Notes under the pieces: generated by a model
What the model saw: only the letters and a program-made list of their open reading frames with translations
What the model was told of the DNA's origin: nothing
Database searches by the model: none
Program-made: the position numbers and the translations under genes
Shown: piece by piece, positions 8,848-17,127 of the stretch
How positions within the stretch are numbered: the first letter of the stretch is position 1
How the letters are laid out: every line of letters starts with the position of its first letter
NCBI RefSeq assembly: GCF_006539725.1
Contig: NZ_BJNO01000020.1
Coordinates: forward strand, 46,204-110,203
Direction: 5' to 3'
DNA: 64,000 nucleotides
Source of the DNA: Klebsiella terrigena
GTDB taxonomy: Bacteria; Pseudomonadota; Gammaproteobacteria; Enterobacterales; Enterobacteriaceae

Positions 8848-10266
8848 TCAGTTACCAATATCGCGCAGCTTCTTGCCGGACATCAGGTTGCGCTCGATGT
8901 GCTCAAGGGTGACGTTTTTGGTTTCCGGGATCAGCCAGAAGGTCACCCCGATAAAGGCGACGTTGAGCACGGTGTAGAGCCAGAAGGTGCCGGCGGCGCC
9001 AATCGCGTCAAGCAGCGTCAGGAAGGTCGCGCCGATAATCATATTCGACACCCAGTTGGTGGTGGTGGAGCAGGTGATGCCGAAGTCGCGGCACTTCAGC
9101 GGCTGAATTTCCGAGCACAGGATCCACACCACCGGGGCGGCGCTCATGGCATAGCCGGCAATACACATCATGGTCATGCCGACGGAAAGCCAGGATAAGC
9201 CGCTGGAGGCGGTGCCGTTATCAAACTGCATCAGGCAGTAGCCGAGCACCAGCGTGCCCAGCGCCATCACGCTAAAGCCAATTTTCAGCGCCGGTTTACG
9301 CCCGGCTTTGTCCACGGTGAACACCGCAATAAAGGTGGCAAACATAAAGGTCAGGCCGACGACGAGGGTCGCCATCATCTGCTGCTCGGTGGTGGTGAAG
9401 CCCGCCATTTTAAAAATACGCGGCGCGTAGTACATGATGATATTCATCCCGGTGAACTGCTGCATCGCCTGCAGCAGCATGCCGAGGAACACCGCCCGAC
9501 GGACGTTGCGGTTGATCTTAAACAGCGCCCAGCCGCCCTGCTTGAGCTTCAGGCTTTCGCGAATTTCATTGAGCTCATCCCGGGCTTTCTCCGAGGTATC
9601 GCGCAGCATGCGCAGCACCTCTTCCGCCTCGACGTGGCGCCCCTTCTCCGCCAGCCAGCGCGGGCTGTTGGGCAGGAACACCACCAGCACAATCAGCAGG
9701 ACCGCAGGCAGCGCCAGCACTCCCAGCATGGCGCGCCAGTTGCCGCTGTAGCTAAACGCCGTATCGGATAGAAAGGCCATCACGATCCCCAGAGTCACCA
9801 TCAGCTGATACATGCTTATCATCTTCCCGCGGACATTTTCACTCGCCATTTCAGAGAGATAAAGCGGCGCGGTGTAGGAGGCGATCCCGACGGCAACGCC
9901 GAGGAGGACCCTCGCCAGCAGCAGGACCTCGACGCTGTCGGCAAAGGCGGAGCCGATGGATCCGGCAACAAAGAGTATCGCCCCGACCATCAGGCTGTAT
10001 TTACGCCCGAGACGGAAAGAGAGCCAGCCGTTGAACAACGCGCCGACGGCAGCGCCCAGCATCATGCTGCTGACCACCCACTCCTGCAGGCGGCTGGATA
10101 GGGCAAAATGATCGGTAATAAAGGGCAACGCCCCGGCAATCACCCCGATATCGAGGCCAAAAAGGAGTCCGGCCACCGCGGCGGCAATGGAGACAAACTG
10201 GTTCATGCGCCGGGTATCACGCTGCGTACGCGGCATTAACGTAGAGTCATTATTAATTGAGGTCAT
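8848..10266 (-). CDS. araE: Arabinose:proton symporter AraE
   Basis: A 472-aa, 12-helix MFS sugar porter that is nearly identical to remembered E. coli AraE, including length. Signatures include [13 protein letters not shown] in helix 1, RLGRKYSLM after helix 2, [13 protein letters not shown] between the halves, [17 protein letters not shown] in helix 7 and [13 protein letters not shown] at the end. It imports L-arabinose with a proton. The start at 10266 matches the E. coli N-terminus and has GGGA upstream. An AraC-type half-site precedes it. No terminator separates it from the convergent cscR stop. Confidence 0.95.
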   Translation of the reverse strand: MTSINNDSTLMPRTQRDTRRMNQFVSIAAAVAGLLFGLDIGVIAGALPFITDHFALSSRLQEWVVSSMMLGAAVGALFNGWLSFRLGRKYSLMVGAILFVAGSIGSAFADSVEVLLLARVLLGVAVGIASYTAPLYLSEMASENVRGKMISMYQLMVTLGIVMAFLSDTAFSYSGNWRAMLGVLALPAVLLIVLVVFLPNSPRWLAEKGRHVEAEEVLRMLRDTSEKARDELNEIRESLKLKQGGWALFKINRNVRRAVFLGMLLQAMQQFTGMNIIMYYAPRIFKMAGFTTTEQQMMATLVVGLTFMFATFIAVFTVDKAGRKPALKIGFSVMALGTLVLGYCLMQFDNGTASSGLSWLSVGMTMMCIAGYAMSAAPVVWILCSEIQPLKCRDFGITCSTTTNWVSNMIIGATFLTLLDAIGAAGTFWLYTVLNVAFIGVTFWLIPETKNVTLEHIERNLMSGKKLRDIGN

Positions 10267-10348
10267 TTTTCCCTGCCAGAACATAGTAAGACGTGATGAG
10301 AAAGTACGGGATCGGCGGGGTAATGTGTCAGGGTGGAGATGCCAAAGA

Positions 10349-10365
10349 TATGGACTAATTAGCTA
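10349..10365 (-). promoter_or_regulatory. AraC-type I half-site upstream of araE
   Basis: TATGGACTAATTAGCTA fits the TATGGA-N7-GCTA pattern of AraC I sites, and lies 83 bp upstream of the araE start. A second, weaker TGATGG-containing copy may start near 10382. This supports arabinose-dependent activation. Confidence 0.65.
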
Positions 10366-10524
10366 CTATCCATCGTTTTGTGATGGACATTCAACTTTCA
10401 TAACGGCGCGACAATTTATCAACTACAGATAAAAATTCAATAATCATGCGAGTTATCACCACCCCATAACTAATTAATATGGATTATTTTCATTTATTAA
10501 TATGGACAATTAATGTTCACACAT

Positions 10525-10554
10525 AAAAAAACCTGCCGTCTGTGGCAGGTTTTT
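10525..10554 (-). terminator. Terminator of kduD
   Basis: Stem AAAAACCTGCC/GGCAGGTTTTT (10527-10537 with 10544-10554), loop of 6 nt, with T-runs on both strands; it lies 20 bp past the kduD stop and works for minus-strand transcription. Confidence 0.9.
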
Positions 10555-10573
10555 ATTCGGCAAAGCGGGAAGA

Positions 10574-11335
10574 TTAGCGCGCCAGCCAGCCGCCATCCAC
10601 CGCCACGGTATAGCCGTTGATGTAGTCAGACGCGCTGGAGGAGAGGAACACCACCGGCCCCATTAAATCGCTCGGCAAACCCCAGCGGCCCGCCGGAATA
10701 CGCTCAAGAATTTCGGCACTGCGCTGCTCGTCGGCGCGCAGCTGCTGGGTATTGTTGGTCGCCATGTAGCCCGGTGCGATAGCGTTAACGTTGATGTTGT
10801 GCTTCGCCCACTCGTTCGCCAGCAGGCGGGTCACGCCCATCACGCCGCTTTTTGAGGCGGTGTAGGAAGGCACGCGAATACCGCCCTGGAAAGAGAGCAT
10901 GGAGGCGATGTTGATGATTTTGCCGCCGTTGCCCTGGGCAATGAAGTGCTTCGCTGCCGCCTGAGACATAAAGAACACGCTCTTGATGTTCAGATCCATC
11001 ACGTCATCCCAGTCCTTTTCGCTGAACTCAAGGGCATCCTGACGGCGGATCAGGCCAGCGTTGTTGACCAGAATATCGATATGGCCAAATTCAGCGACGG
11101 CGCGCTCCAGCAGCTGCGGGATCCCCTCAATCTGGCGCAGGTCGGCGGTCAGGCTCAGAAAACGACGGCCCAGCGCGGTGACGCGCTCAATGGTCTCCGT
11201 TGGCTCAACAATATTGATACCGACAATATCGCAGCCCGCTTCCGCCAGCCCTACCGCCATGCCCTGGCCCAGCCCGGTGTCACATCCGGTCACAACGGCC
11301 ACTTTACCCTGGAGAGAGAATGTATCGAGTATCAT
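10574..11335 (-). CDS. kduD: 2-dehydro-3-deoxy-D-gluconate 5-dehydrogenase KduD
   Basis: A 253-aa short-chain dehydrogenase that makes 2-keto-3-deoxygluconate from its 2,5-diketo form, the step after galacturonate oligomers are split and isomerised. Residues 16-23 hold the TGxxxGLG nucleotide-binding turn, residues 91-94 NNAG, and S145-Y158-K162 is the catalytic triad. Length equals E. coli KduD. In E. coli kduI follows it; here ogl and kdgM occupy that place and no kduI is in the window, so the isomerase must be elsewhere. A KdgR box lies upstream. Confidence 0.95.
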   Translation of the reverse strand: MILDTFSLQGKVAVVTGCDTGLGQGMAVGLAEAGCDIVGINIVEPTETIERVTALGRRFLSLTADLRQIEGIPQLLERAVAEFGHIDILVNNAGLIRRQDALEFSEKDWDDVMDLNIKSVFFMSQAAAKHFIAQGNGGKIINIASMLSFQGGIRVPSYTASKSGVMGVTRLLANEWAKHNINVNAIAPGYMATNNTQQLRADEQRSAEILERIPAGRWGLPSDLMGPVVFLSSSASDYINGYTVAVDGGWLAR

Positions 11336-11521
11336 ACCTGGTTCCTTTATCTTTCAGATAGCCCGTACTACACAGGCGAGGTTCTATAGGTTCGACCGGC
11401 TGCTTGCGCTGGCCATTATGTAAGAAGAACTCTCTGGGGCTGGCCCATCATAAAAATAAAACAGAGTTCCGTTTTGCTAGTGGGCCCATCTTATCTCCGG
11501 GCAAGGTCATTTTCAATTATT

Positions 11522-11541
11522 ATTAAAACATCGTTTCAATT
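11522..11541. promoter_or_regulatory. KdgR box, kduD side
   Basis: ATTAAAACATCGTTTCAATT matches the KdgR consensus (AATRAAACANYRTTTYATT type). The core AAAACATCGTTTCA is the exact reverse complement of the core of the second box 250 bp away. Confidence 0.8.
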
Positions 11542-11773
11542 TTTAGCGAGGCAAATATTAAAAATGCAAATCAGATCACGAAGCGCTGACCCGACCTGAA
11601 ACAATAAAGAGTGAAATTCATTTAAATACAAAGCATTATAGAAACTTAGAAAATCATCATCAGATCGCAGAAAGTCGGCATAAAAACAAAGCTCCCTCTT
11701 TATACCGCTGCCTGTAGGCAAAAAAGTGCGATCCAGAGCAGGAAGTTATTGCGAACTGCGCTCGCCATCACAA

Positions 11774-11794
11774 ATAATGAAACGATGTTTTGAT
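11774..11794. promoter_or_regulatory. KdgR box, ogl side
   Basis: AATGAAACGATGTTTTGAT (11776-11794) is a near-ideal KdgR operator, about 87 bp upstream of the ogl start. KdgR is the known repressor of pectin catabolism and is relieved by 2-keto-3-deoxygluconate. Confidence 0.85.
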
Positions 11795-11880
11795 AAATTG
11801 ACACCTATCTTTTAAATCAAACTCATCTGCTCACGCGCCCCTCAGGGAGGCGGCAGCGCAGGAAGGAAAAGGAGCACATC

Positions 11881-13056
11881 ATGGCTAAAGGCATGCGGGT
11901 AAAACTCAACTATGAAGTCAGCCGCGATCCCGATACCGGGGCAGAGGTCACCCGCTTAACCCCTCCGGAAGTGACCTGCCATCGTAACTATTTCTATCAG
12001 AAATGCTTTTTCAACGACGGTAGCCATCTGCTGTTCGCCGGTGAATTCGACGGGCACTGGAACTACTACCTGCTGGATATCGCCGCGGCCGAAGCCGTCC
12101 AGCTCACCGAAGGGGCCGGCGACAACACCTTCGGCGGCTTCCTCTCGCCGGACGATACCTCCCTCTATTACGTTAAAAATGACCGCACGCTGCTGGAAGT
12201 TAACCTCACCACCCTGCAGGAGCGCGAAGTCTATCGCGTCGCCGACGAATGGGTGGGCTACGGAACCTGGGTCGCCAACAGCGACTGCAGCAAGCTGGTC
12301 GGCATTGAGATCGCCAAAAGCGACTGGACGCCGCTCAACGACTGGCAGACCTTCCACGACTTCTTCCATAAGGGCCCGCACTGCCGCCTGCTGGGCGTCG
12401 ATTTGCAAACCGGTGAAAGCCGCACCATCCATGAAGAGAAAAACTGGCTGGGCCATCCTATTTATCGGCCGTTTGATGACAACACCGTCGCCTTCTGCCA
12501 CGAAGGCCCGCACGATCTGGTTGATGCCCGCATGTGGATGGTGAATGAAGACGGCAGCAGCGTACGTAAAGTCAAAGAGCATGCCGAGGGCGAAAGCTGC
12601 ACTCACGAGTTCTGGGTGCCGGACGGCTCGGCGCTGATGTACGTCTCCTACCTGAAGGGCCAGCAGGGACGCACCGTTTACCGCTTTAATCCGGATAGCG
12701 GCGTGAACGAAGCGCTGATGCAGATGCCCGCCTGTTCGCATCTGATGAGTAACTTTGACGGCACGCTGCTGGTGGGCGACGGTTCCGGCACCCCGGTAGA
12801 CGTGAAGGATACCAGCGGCTATACCATCGATAACGACCCCTATCTGTACGTTTTCGACGTGGCGAAGCGGGCCTTCTTCCGCGTTGCGCGTCACGATACG
12901 TCGTGGGCAACCATCGCCAACAGCCGCCAGGTGACCCATCCGCACCCCTCCTTTACGCCGGACGACAGCGCGATCCTGTTTAGCTCCGATAAGGACGGTA
13001 AACCGGCTATCTATATCGCGAAGCTCCCCGAGCAGCGCGAGATGCTGCAGGCATAA
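11881..13056 (+). CDS. ogl: Oligogalacturonate lyase Ogl (PL22)
   Basis: A 391-aa cytoplasmic polysaccharide lyase of family 22 that splits digalacturonate and unsaturated oligomers brought in by KdgM and Tog. The fold is a seven-bladed propeller; the metal ligands H287, Q350, H353 and H355 (in SRQVTHPHPS) fall at the positions known for characterised Ogl enzymes. A strong AAGGAG precedes the start. It is divergent from kduD and convergent with kdgM, each with its own terminator. Confidence 0.95.
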   Translation: MAKGMRVKLNYEVSRDPDTGAEVTRLTPPEVTCHRNYFYQKCFFNDGSHLLFAGEFDGHWNYYLLDIAAAEAVQLTEGAGDNTFGGFLSPDDTSLYYVKNDRTLLEVNLTTLQEREVYRVADEWVGYGTWVANSDCSKLVGIEIAKSDWTPLNDWQTFHDFFHKGPHCRLLGVDLQTGESRTIHEEKNWLGHPIYRPFDDNTVAFCHEGPHDLVDARMWMVNEDGSSVRKVKEHAEGESCTHEFWVPDGSALMYVSYLKGQQGRTVYRFNPDSGVNEALMQMPACSHLMSNFDGTLLVGDGSGTPVDVKDTSGYTIDNDPYLYVFDVAKRAFFRVARHDTSWATIANSRQVTHPHPSFTPDDSAILFSSDKDGKPAIYIAKLPEQREMLQA

Positions 13057-13101
13057 TCTGTTGTAACCTGAGTTTGATTGAGTACTTCTGTAACTGGCCT
13101 T

Positions 13102-13127
13102 GCCCTCCTTAGTGGAGGGCTTTTTTT
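13102..13127 (+). terminator. Terminator of ogl
   Basis: Perfect stem GCCCTCC/GGAGGGC (13102-13108 with 13114-13120), 5-nt loop, then seven T. Confidence 0.93.
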
Positions 13128-13223
13128 GGCCCGCAGCCGGCTCAATTCCGGCGGACAGGGAGCGGTGAAGCGGACACTCGCCCGGCATGATTAATTAATA
13201 GAGGATGGCGGCGGAGCCACGGC

Positions 13224-13249
13224 AAAACCCCGGCTAACTGCGCCGGGGT
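13224..13249 (-). terminator. Terminator of kdgM
   Basis: Stem ACCCCGGC/GCCGGGGT (13227-13234 with 13242-13249) followed on the minus strand by TTTTGCC, 24 bp past the kdgM stop. Confidence 0.85.
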
Positions 13250-13272
13250 CAACAATCAGGCGGGGTTTGCTA

Positions 13273-13968
13273 TCAGAAGGTGTACGCCACGCCTACGCGG
13301 AAGCGGGTCTGGCGGTCGCTGCGGTCGTTGACGCCAACGTTACCCACCTCGCCGTAGGGCGCCCAGTTCTTATCCAGCTTATAGGCCAGCTTGACGTTAT
13401 ATTCCTGGGAGTAGGGTTTATTGTCATTACGGTTTACGCCTTCGCTACTGCGGGCATAAACGTAGTTCAGCTCGGTACGCCAGTCGCCCAGCACGAAGCC
13501 TGCCCACGCATCGCCGCGGTTAACTTTATCGTCCTCTTTGCCCGCGCTTGCCGGATAACGGGTGTAGTCGTAACGGTAGCGGGCGGCAACGTAGAAACCG
13601 TTATCGAAGCTGTACTGCACGCGCAGGTTCGGCTTATAGATTGAGCGGCTGTCGTTACTTTCAATATTGAAGCCCGGCGTGACGGAGAAATTCTTGTTCG
13701 CCTTCCACTGCCAGCTAATGGTTTCTTCATGCCCGTTGCCAACGAAGTCTGAATAAGGCTGATCGGTGTTATCCCCTCCTGACTTCCACTTTGCCTCGAC
13801 GGAGAAACCAAAGCCGTTGGCGAACCGGTGCGACACGGAGACGCGGTCGGCATTGGTTTTATCGGTTTTACCGCCGTCGATGAATTCATGACGCAAATCC
13901 ACCGTTACGGCTGCAGCAGAAAAAGACGCGGCACAGAGAGCAGCAAGGGCCAGAGATCGTGCAAACAT
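13273..13968 (-). CDS. kdgM: Oligogalacturonate-specific outer-membrane porin KdgM
   Basis: A 231-aa porin of the KdgM/NanC family: a signal peptide of ~20 residues (MFARSLALAALCAASFSAAA), then a 12-strand barrel with alternating patterns such as VTVDLRHEFIDG and a C-terminal aromatic strand ending VGVAYTF. Family members are ~210-240 aa and pass acidic oligosaccharides. Neighbouring ogl and kduD and a KdgR-like box argue for oligogalacturonates rather than sialate. Confidence 0.9.
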   Translation of the reverse strand: MFARSLALAALCAASFSAAAVTVDLRHEFIDGGKTDKTNADRVSVSHRFANGFGFSVEAKWKSGGDNTDQPYSDFVGNGHEETISWQWKANKNFSVTPGFNIESNDSRSIYKPNLRVQYSFDNGFYVAARYRYDYTRYPASAGKEDDKVNRGDAWAGFVLGDWRTELNYVYARSSEGVNRNDNKPYSQEYNVKLAYKLDKNWAPYGEVGNVGVNDRSDRQTRFRVGVAYTF

Positions 13969-14003
13969 AGGGTACCCCTCAAAATTAAAATTATGTTTCT
14001 ATT

Positions 14004-14023
14004 TTATGAAACTGTATTTTATT
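14004..14023 (-). promoter_or_regulatory. KdgR-like box upstream of kdgM
   Basis: TTATGAAACTGTATTTTATT, about 36 bp upstream of the kdgM start, keeps the GAAAC half and a partial second half. It would put kdgM under the same control as kduD and ogl. Confidence 0.6.
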
Positions 14024-14170
14024 TTTTAAGAGATGATGTTTTAGTGATCGAGATCGTAATTATTTGTTTCAAAAAACATGGCACATGAAGACGTGACAAA
14101 GCTCAACAAATAGGGCGGCTATTGGCCCTTTTTGCTGAGAACTATCGCGGAAATCGTGCTTAGCGCCGAT

Positions 14171-14196
14171 AAAAAAGCCCCCTGATGACAGGAGGC
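14171..14196 (-). terminator. Terminator of yqeF
   Basis: Stem AGCC-CCTG/CAGG-GGCT with one bulge or mismatch, loop ATGA, followed on the minus strand by TTTTTT; 30 bp past the thiolase stop. Confidence 0.85.
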
Positions 14197-14225
14197 TAAG
14201 AAGGGAAAATGCTTTTTGGCTGCCG

Positions 14226-15404
14226 CTACGCTCGCTCCACCGCCAGCGCGACGCCCTGGCCGCCGCCGATGCACAGCGTGGCCAGCCCTTTACGGGCGTC
14301 CTGCTTGATCATCTCGTGGACCAGCGAAACTAAAATGCGGCAGCCGGAGGCGCCGATCGGGTGGCCGAGGGCAATGGCGCCGCCGTTGACGTTCACCCGC
14401 CGCTCGTCCCACTCCAGCACCCTGCCCACCGAAATCGCCTGCGCGGCAAACGCCTCGTTGGCTTCAATAAGATCCACCTCGTCCAGCCGCCAGCCCGCTC
14501 TTTCCAGACAGCGGCGGGTCGCATGTACCGGCGCAATTCCCATTAGCGCCGGATCGACGCCTACGCTTGCGAACGCGCGGATCCGCGCGAGGATCGGCAG
14601 GCCAAGCTCCAGCGCCTTCGCCTCGCTCATCATCATCACCGCCGCCGCGCCGTCATTAATAGTTGAGGCATTGCCTGCGGTCACCGAACCCAGGCGGTCG
14701 AAGGTCGGCAGCAGACAGGCCAGGCCTTCGGCGCTGGCGTCCACCCGCGGCTGCTCATCGGTATCCACCCGCCGCGGCGCGCCGTTCAGCTCGGTCATTA
14801 CCGGGACAATCTCGTCGCGAAAGCGGCCGGAGTCGATCGCCCGCCGCGCCTTATGCTGCGAGCTCAGCGCCCAGGCGTCCTGCAGCTCGCGGCTGATGCC
14901 GTACTCCCGCGCCAGGTTTTCCGCCGTCACGCCCATGTGATAATCATTGAACGCGTCCCACAGGCCGTCGTGAACCAGGCTATCGATCAGCTGGCTGTTT
15001 CCCAGCTGCGCCCCGGTGCGGCTGTCGGTCAACACGTGCGGCGCGCGGCTCATATTCTCCTGACCACCGGCAATCACCACGTCCGCCTCGCCGCACTGAA
15101 TAGCCTGCGTAGCGAGATGCAGCGCCTTCAGCCCGGAACCGCAGACGTCGTTAATGGTGATCGCCGAAACGGTATTCGGCAGCCCGCCGCGGATCGCCGA
15201 CTGGCGCGCAGGGTTCTGCCCGGTGCCGGCGGTTAAAACCTGCCCGAGGATCACTTCATCAATAGTGTGGGGATCGATTCCGGCGCGTTCGACCAAAGCC
15301 TTAACCACCAGACTCCCCAGCTCCACCGCCGAGTGGCGGGATAGCGCCCCCTGGAAGCAGCCAATAGGCGTCCGCAGCGCGCCGACGATCACGACATCTT
15401 TCAT
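14226..15404 (-). CDS. yqeF: Acetyl-CoA C-acetyltransferase (thiolase) YqeF
   Basis: A 392-aa thiolase that should condense or cleave acetoacetyl-CoA. The catalytic residues are in place: C88 (NDVCGSG), H348 (GGAIALGHPIGASG) and C378 (LCIGGGQG). It matches remembered E. coli YqeF, including the yqeF-near-yqeG and kduD context. Its physiological role is not settled. It has its own terminator and is monocistronic; the upstream gap to the LysR gene is 116 bp. Confidence 0.92.
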   Translation of the reverse strand: MKDVVIVGALRTPIGCFQGALSRHSAVELGSLVVKALVERAGIDPHTIDEVILGQVLTAGTGQNPARQSAIRGGLPNTVSAITINDVCGSGLKALHLATQAIQCGEADVVIAGGQENMSRAPHVLTDSRTGAQLGNSQLIDSLVHDGLWDAFNDYHMGVTAENLAREYGISRELQDAWALSSQHKARRAIDSGRFRDEIVPVMTELNGAPRRVDTDEQPRVDASAEGLACLLPTFDRLGSVTAGNASTINDGAAAVMMMSEAKALELGLPILARIRAFASVGVDPALMGIAPVHATRRCLERAGWRLDEVDLIEANEAFAAQAISVGRVLEWDERRVNVNGGAIALGHPIGASGCRILVSLVHEMIKQDARKGLATLCIGGGQGVALAVERA

Positions 15405-15520
15405 CCTCTACCTCTGCCTGCCTCTGTGCAAAGAAACAACAACATAGTAGAGAATTGTTATCAAAAAATTTCGCAAATGTTTAAAAAAAGTGAGGTAAAT
15501 CACAAAGATTTGCGGCGATT

Positions 15521-16390
15521 TTACTGCTCCTGGCGCTGCAAATGCTGGCGCAGCCAGCTCCCCGCCTCTCCCGGCGGCGCCCGCTTATTCCACAGTAAAT
15601 CTACGGATATCATCCGCGGCCAGCCCGCAATATCGAGCGGCACCAGGGTTCCGACGCCGGCAAACTCCTCAACCAGCGCGCAGGGCAAAATGCACCAGCC
15701 CAGCCCCTGCACCGCCATGCTGAGCAGCAGCAGATAGTTGGGCGCCGACCACACCTGCCCCTGAGCAGGATCGGCCCTGCTTTCCAGATAGGTGCTCAGC
15801 CGCAGCTCGCGCCAGCTGTGCAGCTCATCCCAGACGACCCTCCTCTGTGCCGCCAGCGGGTGCCGGGGCGCCACGTAAATCGCCATCGCGGTCTGTAGCG
15901 GCAGGCGCGTACAGCCGATTTCCGGAGGATAGCTATCCCTGGCCTCAACCAGCCCCACCTGCGCGCGCTCCTTTTGCAGCAGGTCGACAACGTCTTCATC
16001 CTCGCCGATCAGGCACTCAAATTCGGTGTGCGGGAAACGGCGGTCGAACTGCTCCAGCAGATCTTCAAGGACATCGGGATGCAGCGTATCGGAGAGCACA
16101 AACGTGAGCCGGGCTTCCGTTTCGCCGGAGAGAGAAATAGCCAGCTCATCGAGCCGGTCGCTTGCCGCCAGAATCGCCTTCACGTAGCTCAGCACCTGCT
16201 CGCCCTGCGGCGTCAGCACCGGCTGGCGGGCGGAACGATCGAACAGCGTCACCCCGAGGTCGGCTTCGAGGTTTGAGATAGCGGTGCTGACGGTGGACTG
16301 GCTTTTGCGCAGCCGGCGCGCGGCGGCGGAAAACGAGCCGCAGGCCACGGCTTCGACAAAAGCGGTGAGAGCTTCGGGAGAATAGCGCAT
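15521..16390 (-). CDS. LysR-family regulator divergent from PACE efflux gene
   Basis: A 289-aa LysR-type regulator. Residues 6-65 are the winged HTH (EALTAFVEAVACGSFSAAARRLRKSQSTVSTAISNLEADLGVTLFDR), followed by an effector-binding domain. It lies 140 bp from, and divergent to, a PACE transporter gene. LysR regulators divergent from PACE genes are known (AceR/AceI), so it probably controls the transporter. The effector is unknown; the sequence does not identify an E. coli orthologue to me. Confidence 0.85.
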   Translation of the reverse strand: MRYSPEALTAFVEAVACGSFSAAARRLRKSQSTVSTAISNLEADLGVTLFDRSARQPVLTPQGEQVLSYVKAILAASDRLDELAISLSGETEARLTFVLSDTLHPDVLEDLLEQFDRRFPHTEFECLIGEDEDVVDLLQKERAQVGLVEARDSYPPEIGCTRLPLQTAMAIYVAPRHPLAAQRRVVWDELHSWRELRLSTYLESRADPAQGQVWSAPNYLLLLSMAVQGLGWCILPCALVEEFAGVGTLVPLDIAGWPRMISVDLLWNKRAPPGEAGSWLRQHLQRQEQ

Positions 16391-16530
16391 GAACTATCTA
16401 CTTTATCGATGGATTCTATCTTTTGTTTATCACATTTATCCATAAAATGCGGAGTAATTTCTTATAACGCGTTCAGCCTGCATCGCTAATAAACGGCTGT
16501 GAACGACGGCTTTACCCGGAGGTAAACACC

Positions 16531-16992
16531 ATGCAACAGAGCAACCTGCAGCGTAAGTCGCTGATGGAACGTATTATTCACGCGGTCAGCTTTGAGGGCC
16601 TCGCCACGCTGATCCTCGCCCCTACCGCGGCCTGGCTGATGCAGCGCTCGGTGGTCGAAATGGGCGGCCTGAGCATTCTGCTCGCCACCCTGGCGATGGT
16701 CTGGAACCTGATTTATAACGCGATCTTTGACCGTATCTGGCCGGTTTCCCGGGTGGTAAGAACCCTCAAGGTTCGCGCCCTGCACGCCATCGGTTTTGAG
16801 TGCGGATTTATCACCATCGGCGTCACCGCCGTCGCGCTGCTCCTTGGCGTCTCGCTGATACAGGCGTTTATGCTGGAAATCGGCTTTATGCTGTTCTTCC
16901 TGCCCTACACCATGCTGTTCAACTGGGTCTGGGACACGCTGCGCGTGCGGGTACTGAAGCACCGTCAAACGCAGATCCCTACGCGTAGCTAA
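16531..16992 (+). CDS. PACE-family multidrug/biocide efflux protein
   Basis: A 153-aa, four-helix inner-membrane protein built of two tandem bacterial-transmembrane-pair repeats. The first carries RIIHAVSFEG (Glu22) and WNLIYNAIFD (58-67); the second carries RALHAIGFE (82-90) and FNWVWDTL (130-137). This repeat layout is that of AceI-like proton-coupled exporters of chlorhexidine, acriflavine and short diamines. RBS GGAGG precedes the ATG. Regulation by the divergent LysR gene is inferred. Confidence 0.88.
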   Translation: MQQSNLQRKSLMERIIHAVSFEGLATLILAPTAAWLMQRSVVEMGGLSILLATLAMVWNLIYNAIFDRIWPVSRVVRTLKVRALHAIGFECGFITIGVTAVALLLGVSLIQAFMLEIGFMLFFLPYTMLFNWVWDTLRVRVLKHRQTQIPTRS

Positions 16993-17000
16993 ACGCGGGC

Positions 17001-17028
17001 GGATCGCCGGGGCTGCTCCCGGCGATCC
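17001..17028 (+). terminator. Stable hairpin after the PACE gene
   Basis: An 11-bp perfect stem (GGATCGCCGGG/CCCGGCGATCC) with a 6-nt loop begins 9 bp past the stop. It has no T-run, so termination is only possible. Confidence 0.5.
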
Positions 17029-17127
17029 TCGCGGCAGCCCGCCATCTAAAACTATCGCCACGACCAAAACATAGATGTGTTAAATTACACTCCTTTTTTT
17101 GGGTTTTACGGTTGATAAATTCATACA

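Larger units (their letters stand above)
10267..10573. other. araE-kduD intergenic region (307 bp)
   Basis: AT-rich divergent-free gap holding the araE promoter with its AraC-type site and, at the far end, the kduD terminator. The stretch 10430-10520 carries several TATGGA/TTATTAATATGGA-like direct motifs, which might be further AraC contacts. No ORF is credible here. Confidence 0.6.
11336..11880. other. kduD-ogl divergent regulatory region (545 bp)
   Basis: Long AT-rich gap between two divergent pectin genes. It contains two KdgR-type operators, one nearer each gene, and the ogl ribosome-binding site AAGGAG just before 11881. A minus-strand open frame of 61 codons inside it has no coding character. 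Confidence 0.75.

Noticed and set aside
10187..10432. Plus-strand frame overlapping the araE start
   Set aside because: It crosses the araE leader and AraC site; no RBS and no similarity.
11536..11721. Minus-strand frame of 61 codons between kduD and ogl
   Set aside because: Lies in AT-rich regulatory DNA with KdgR boxes, and has no coding signs.
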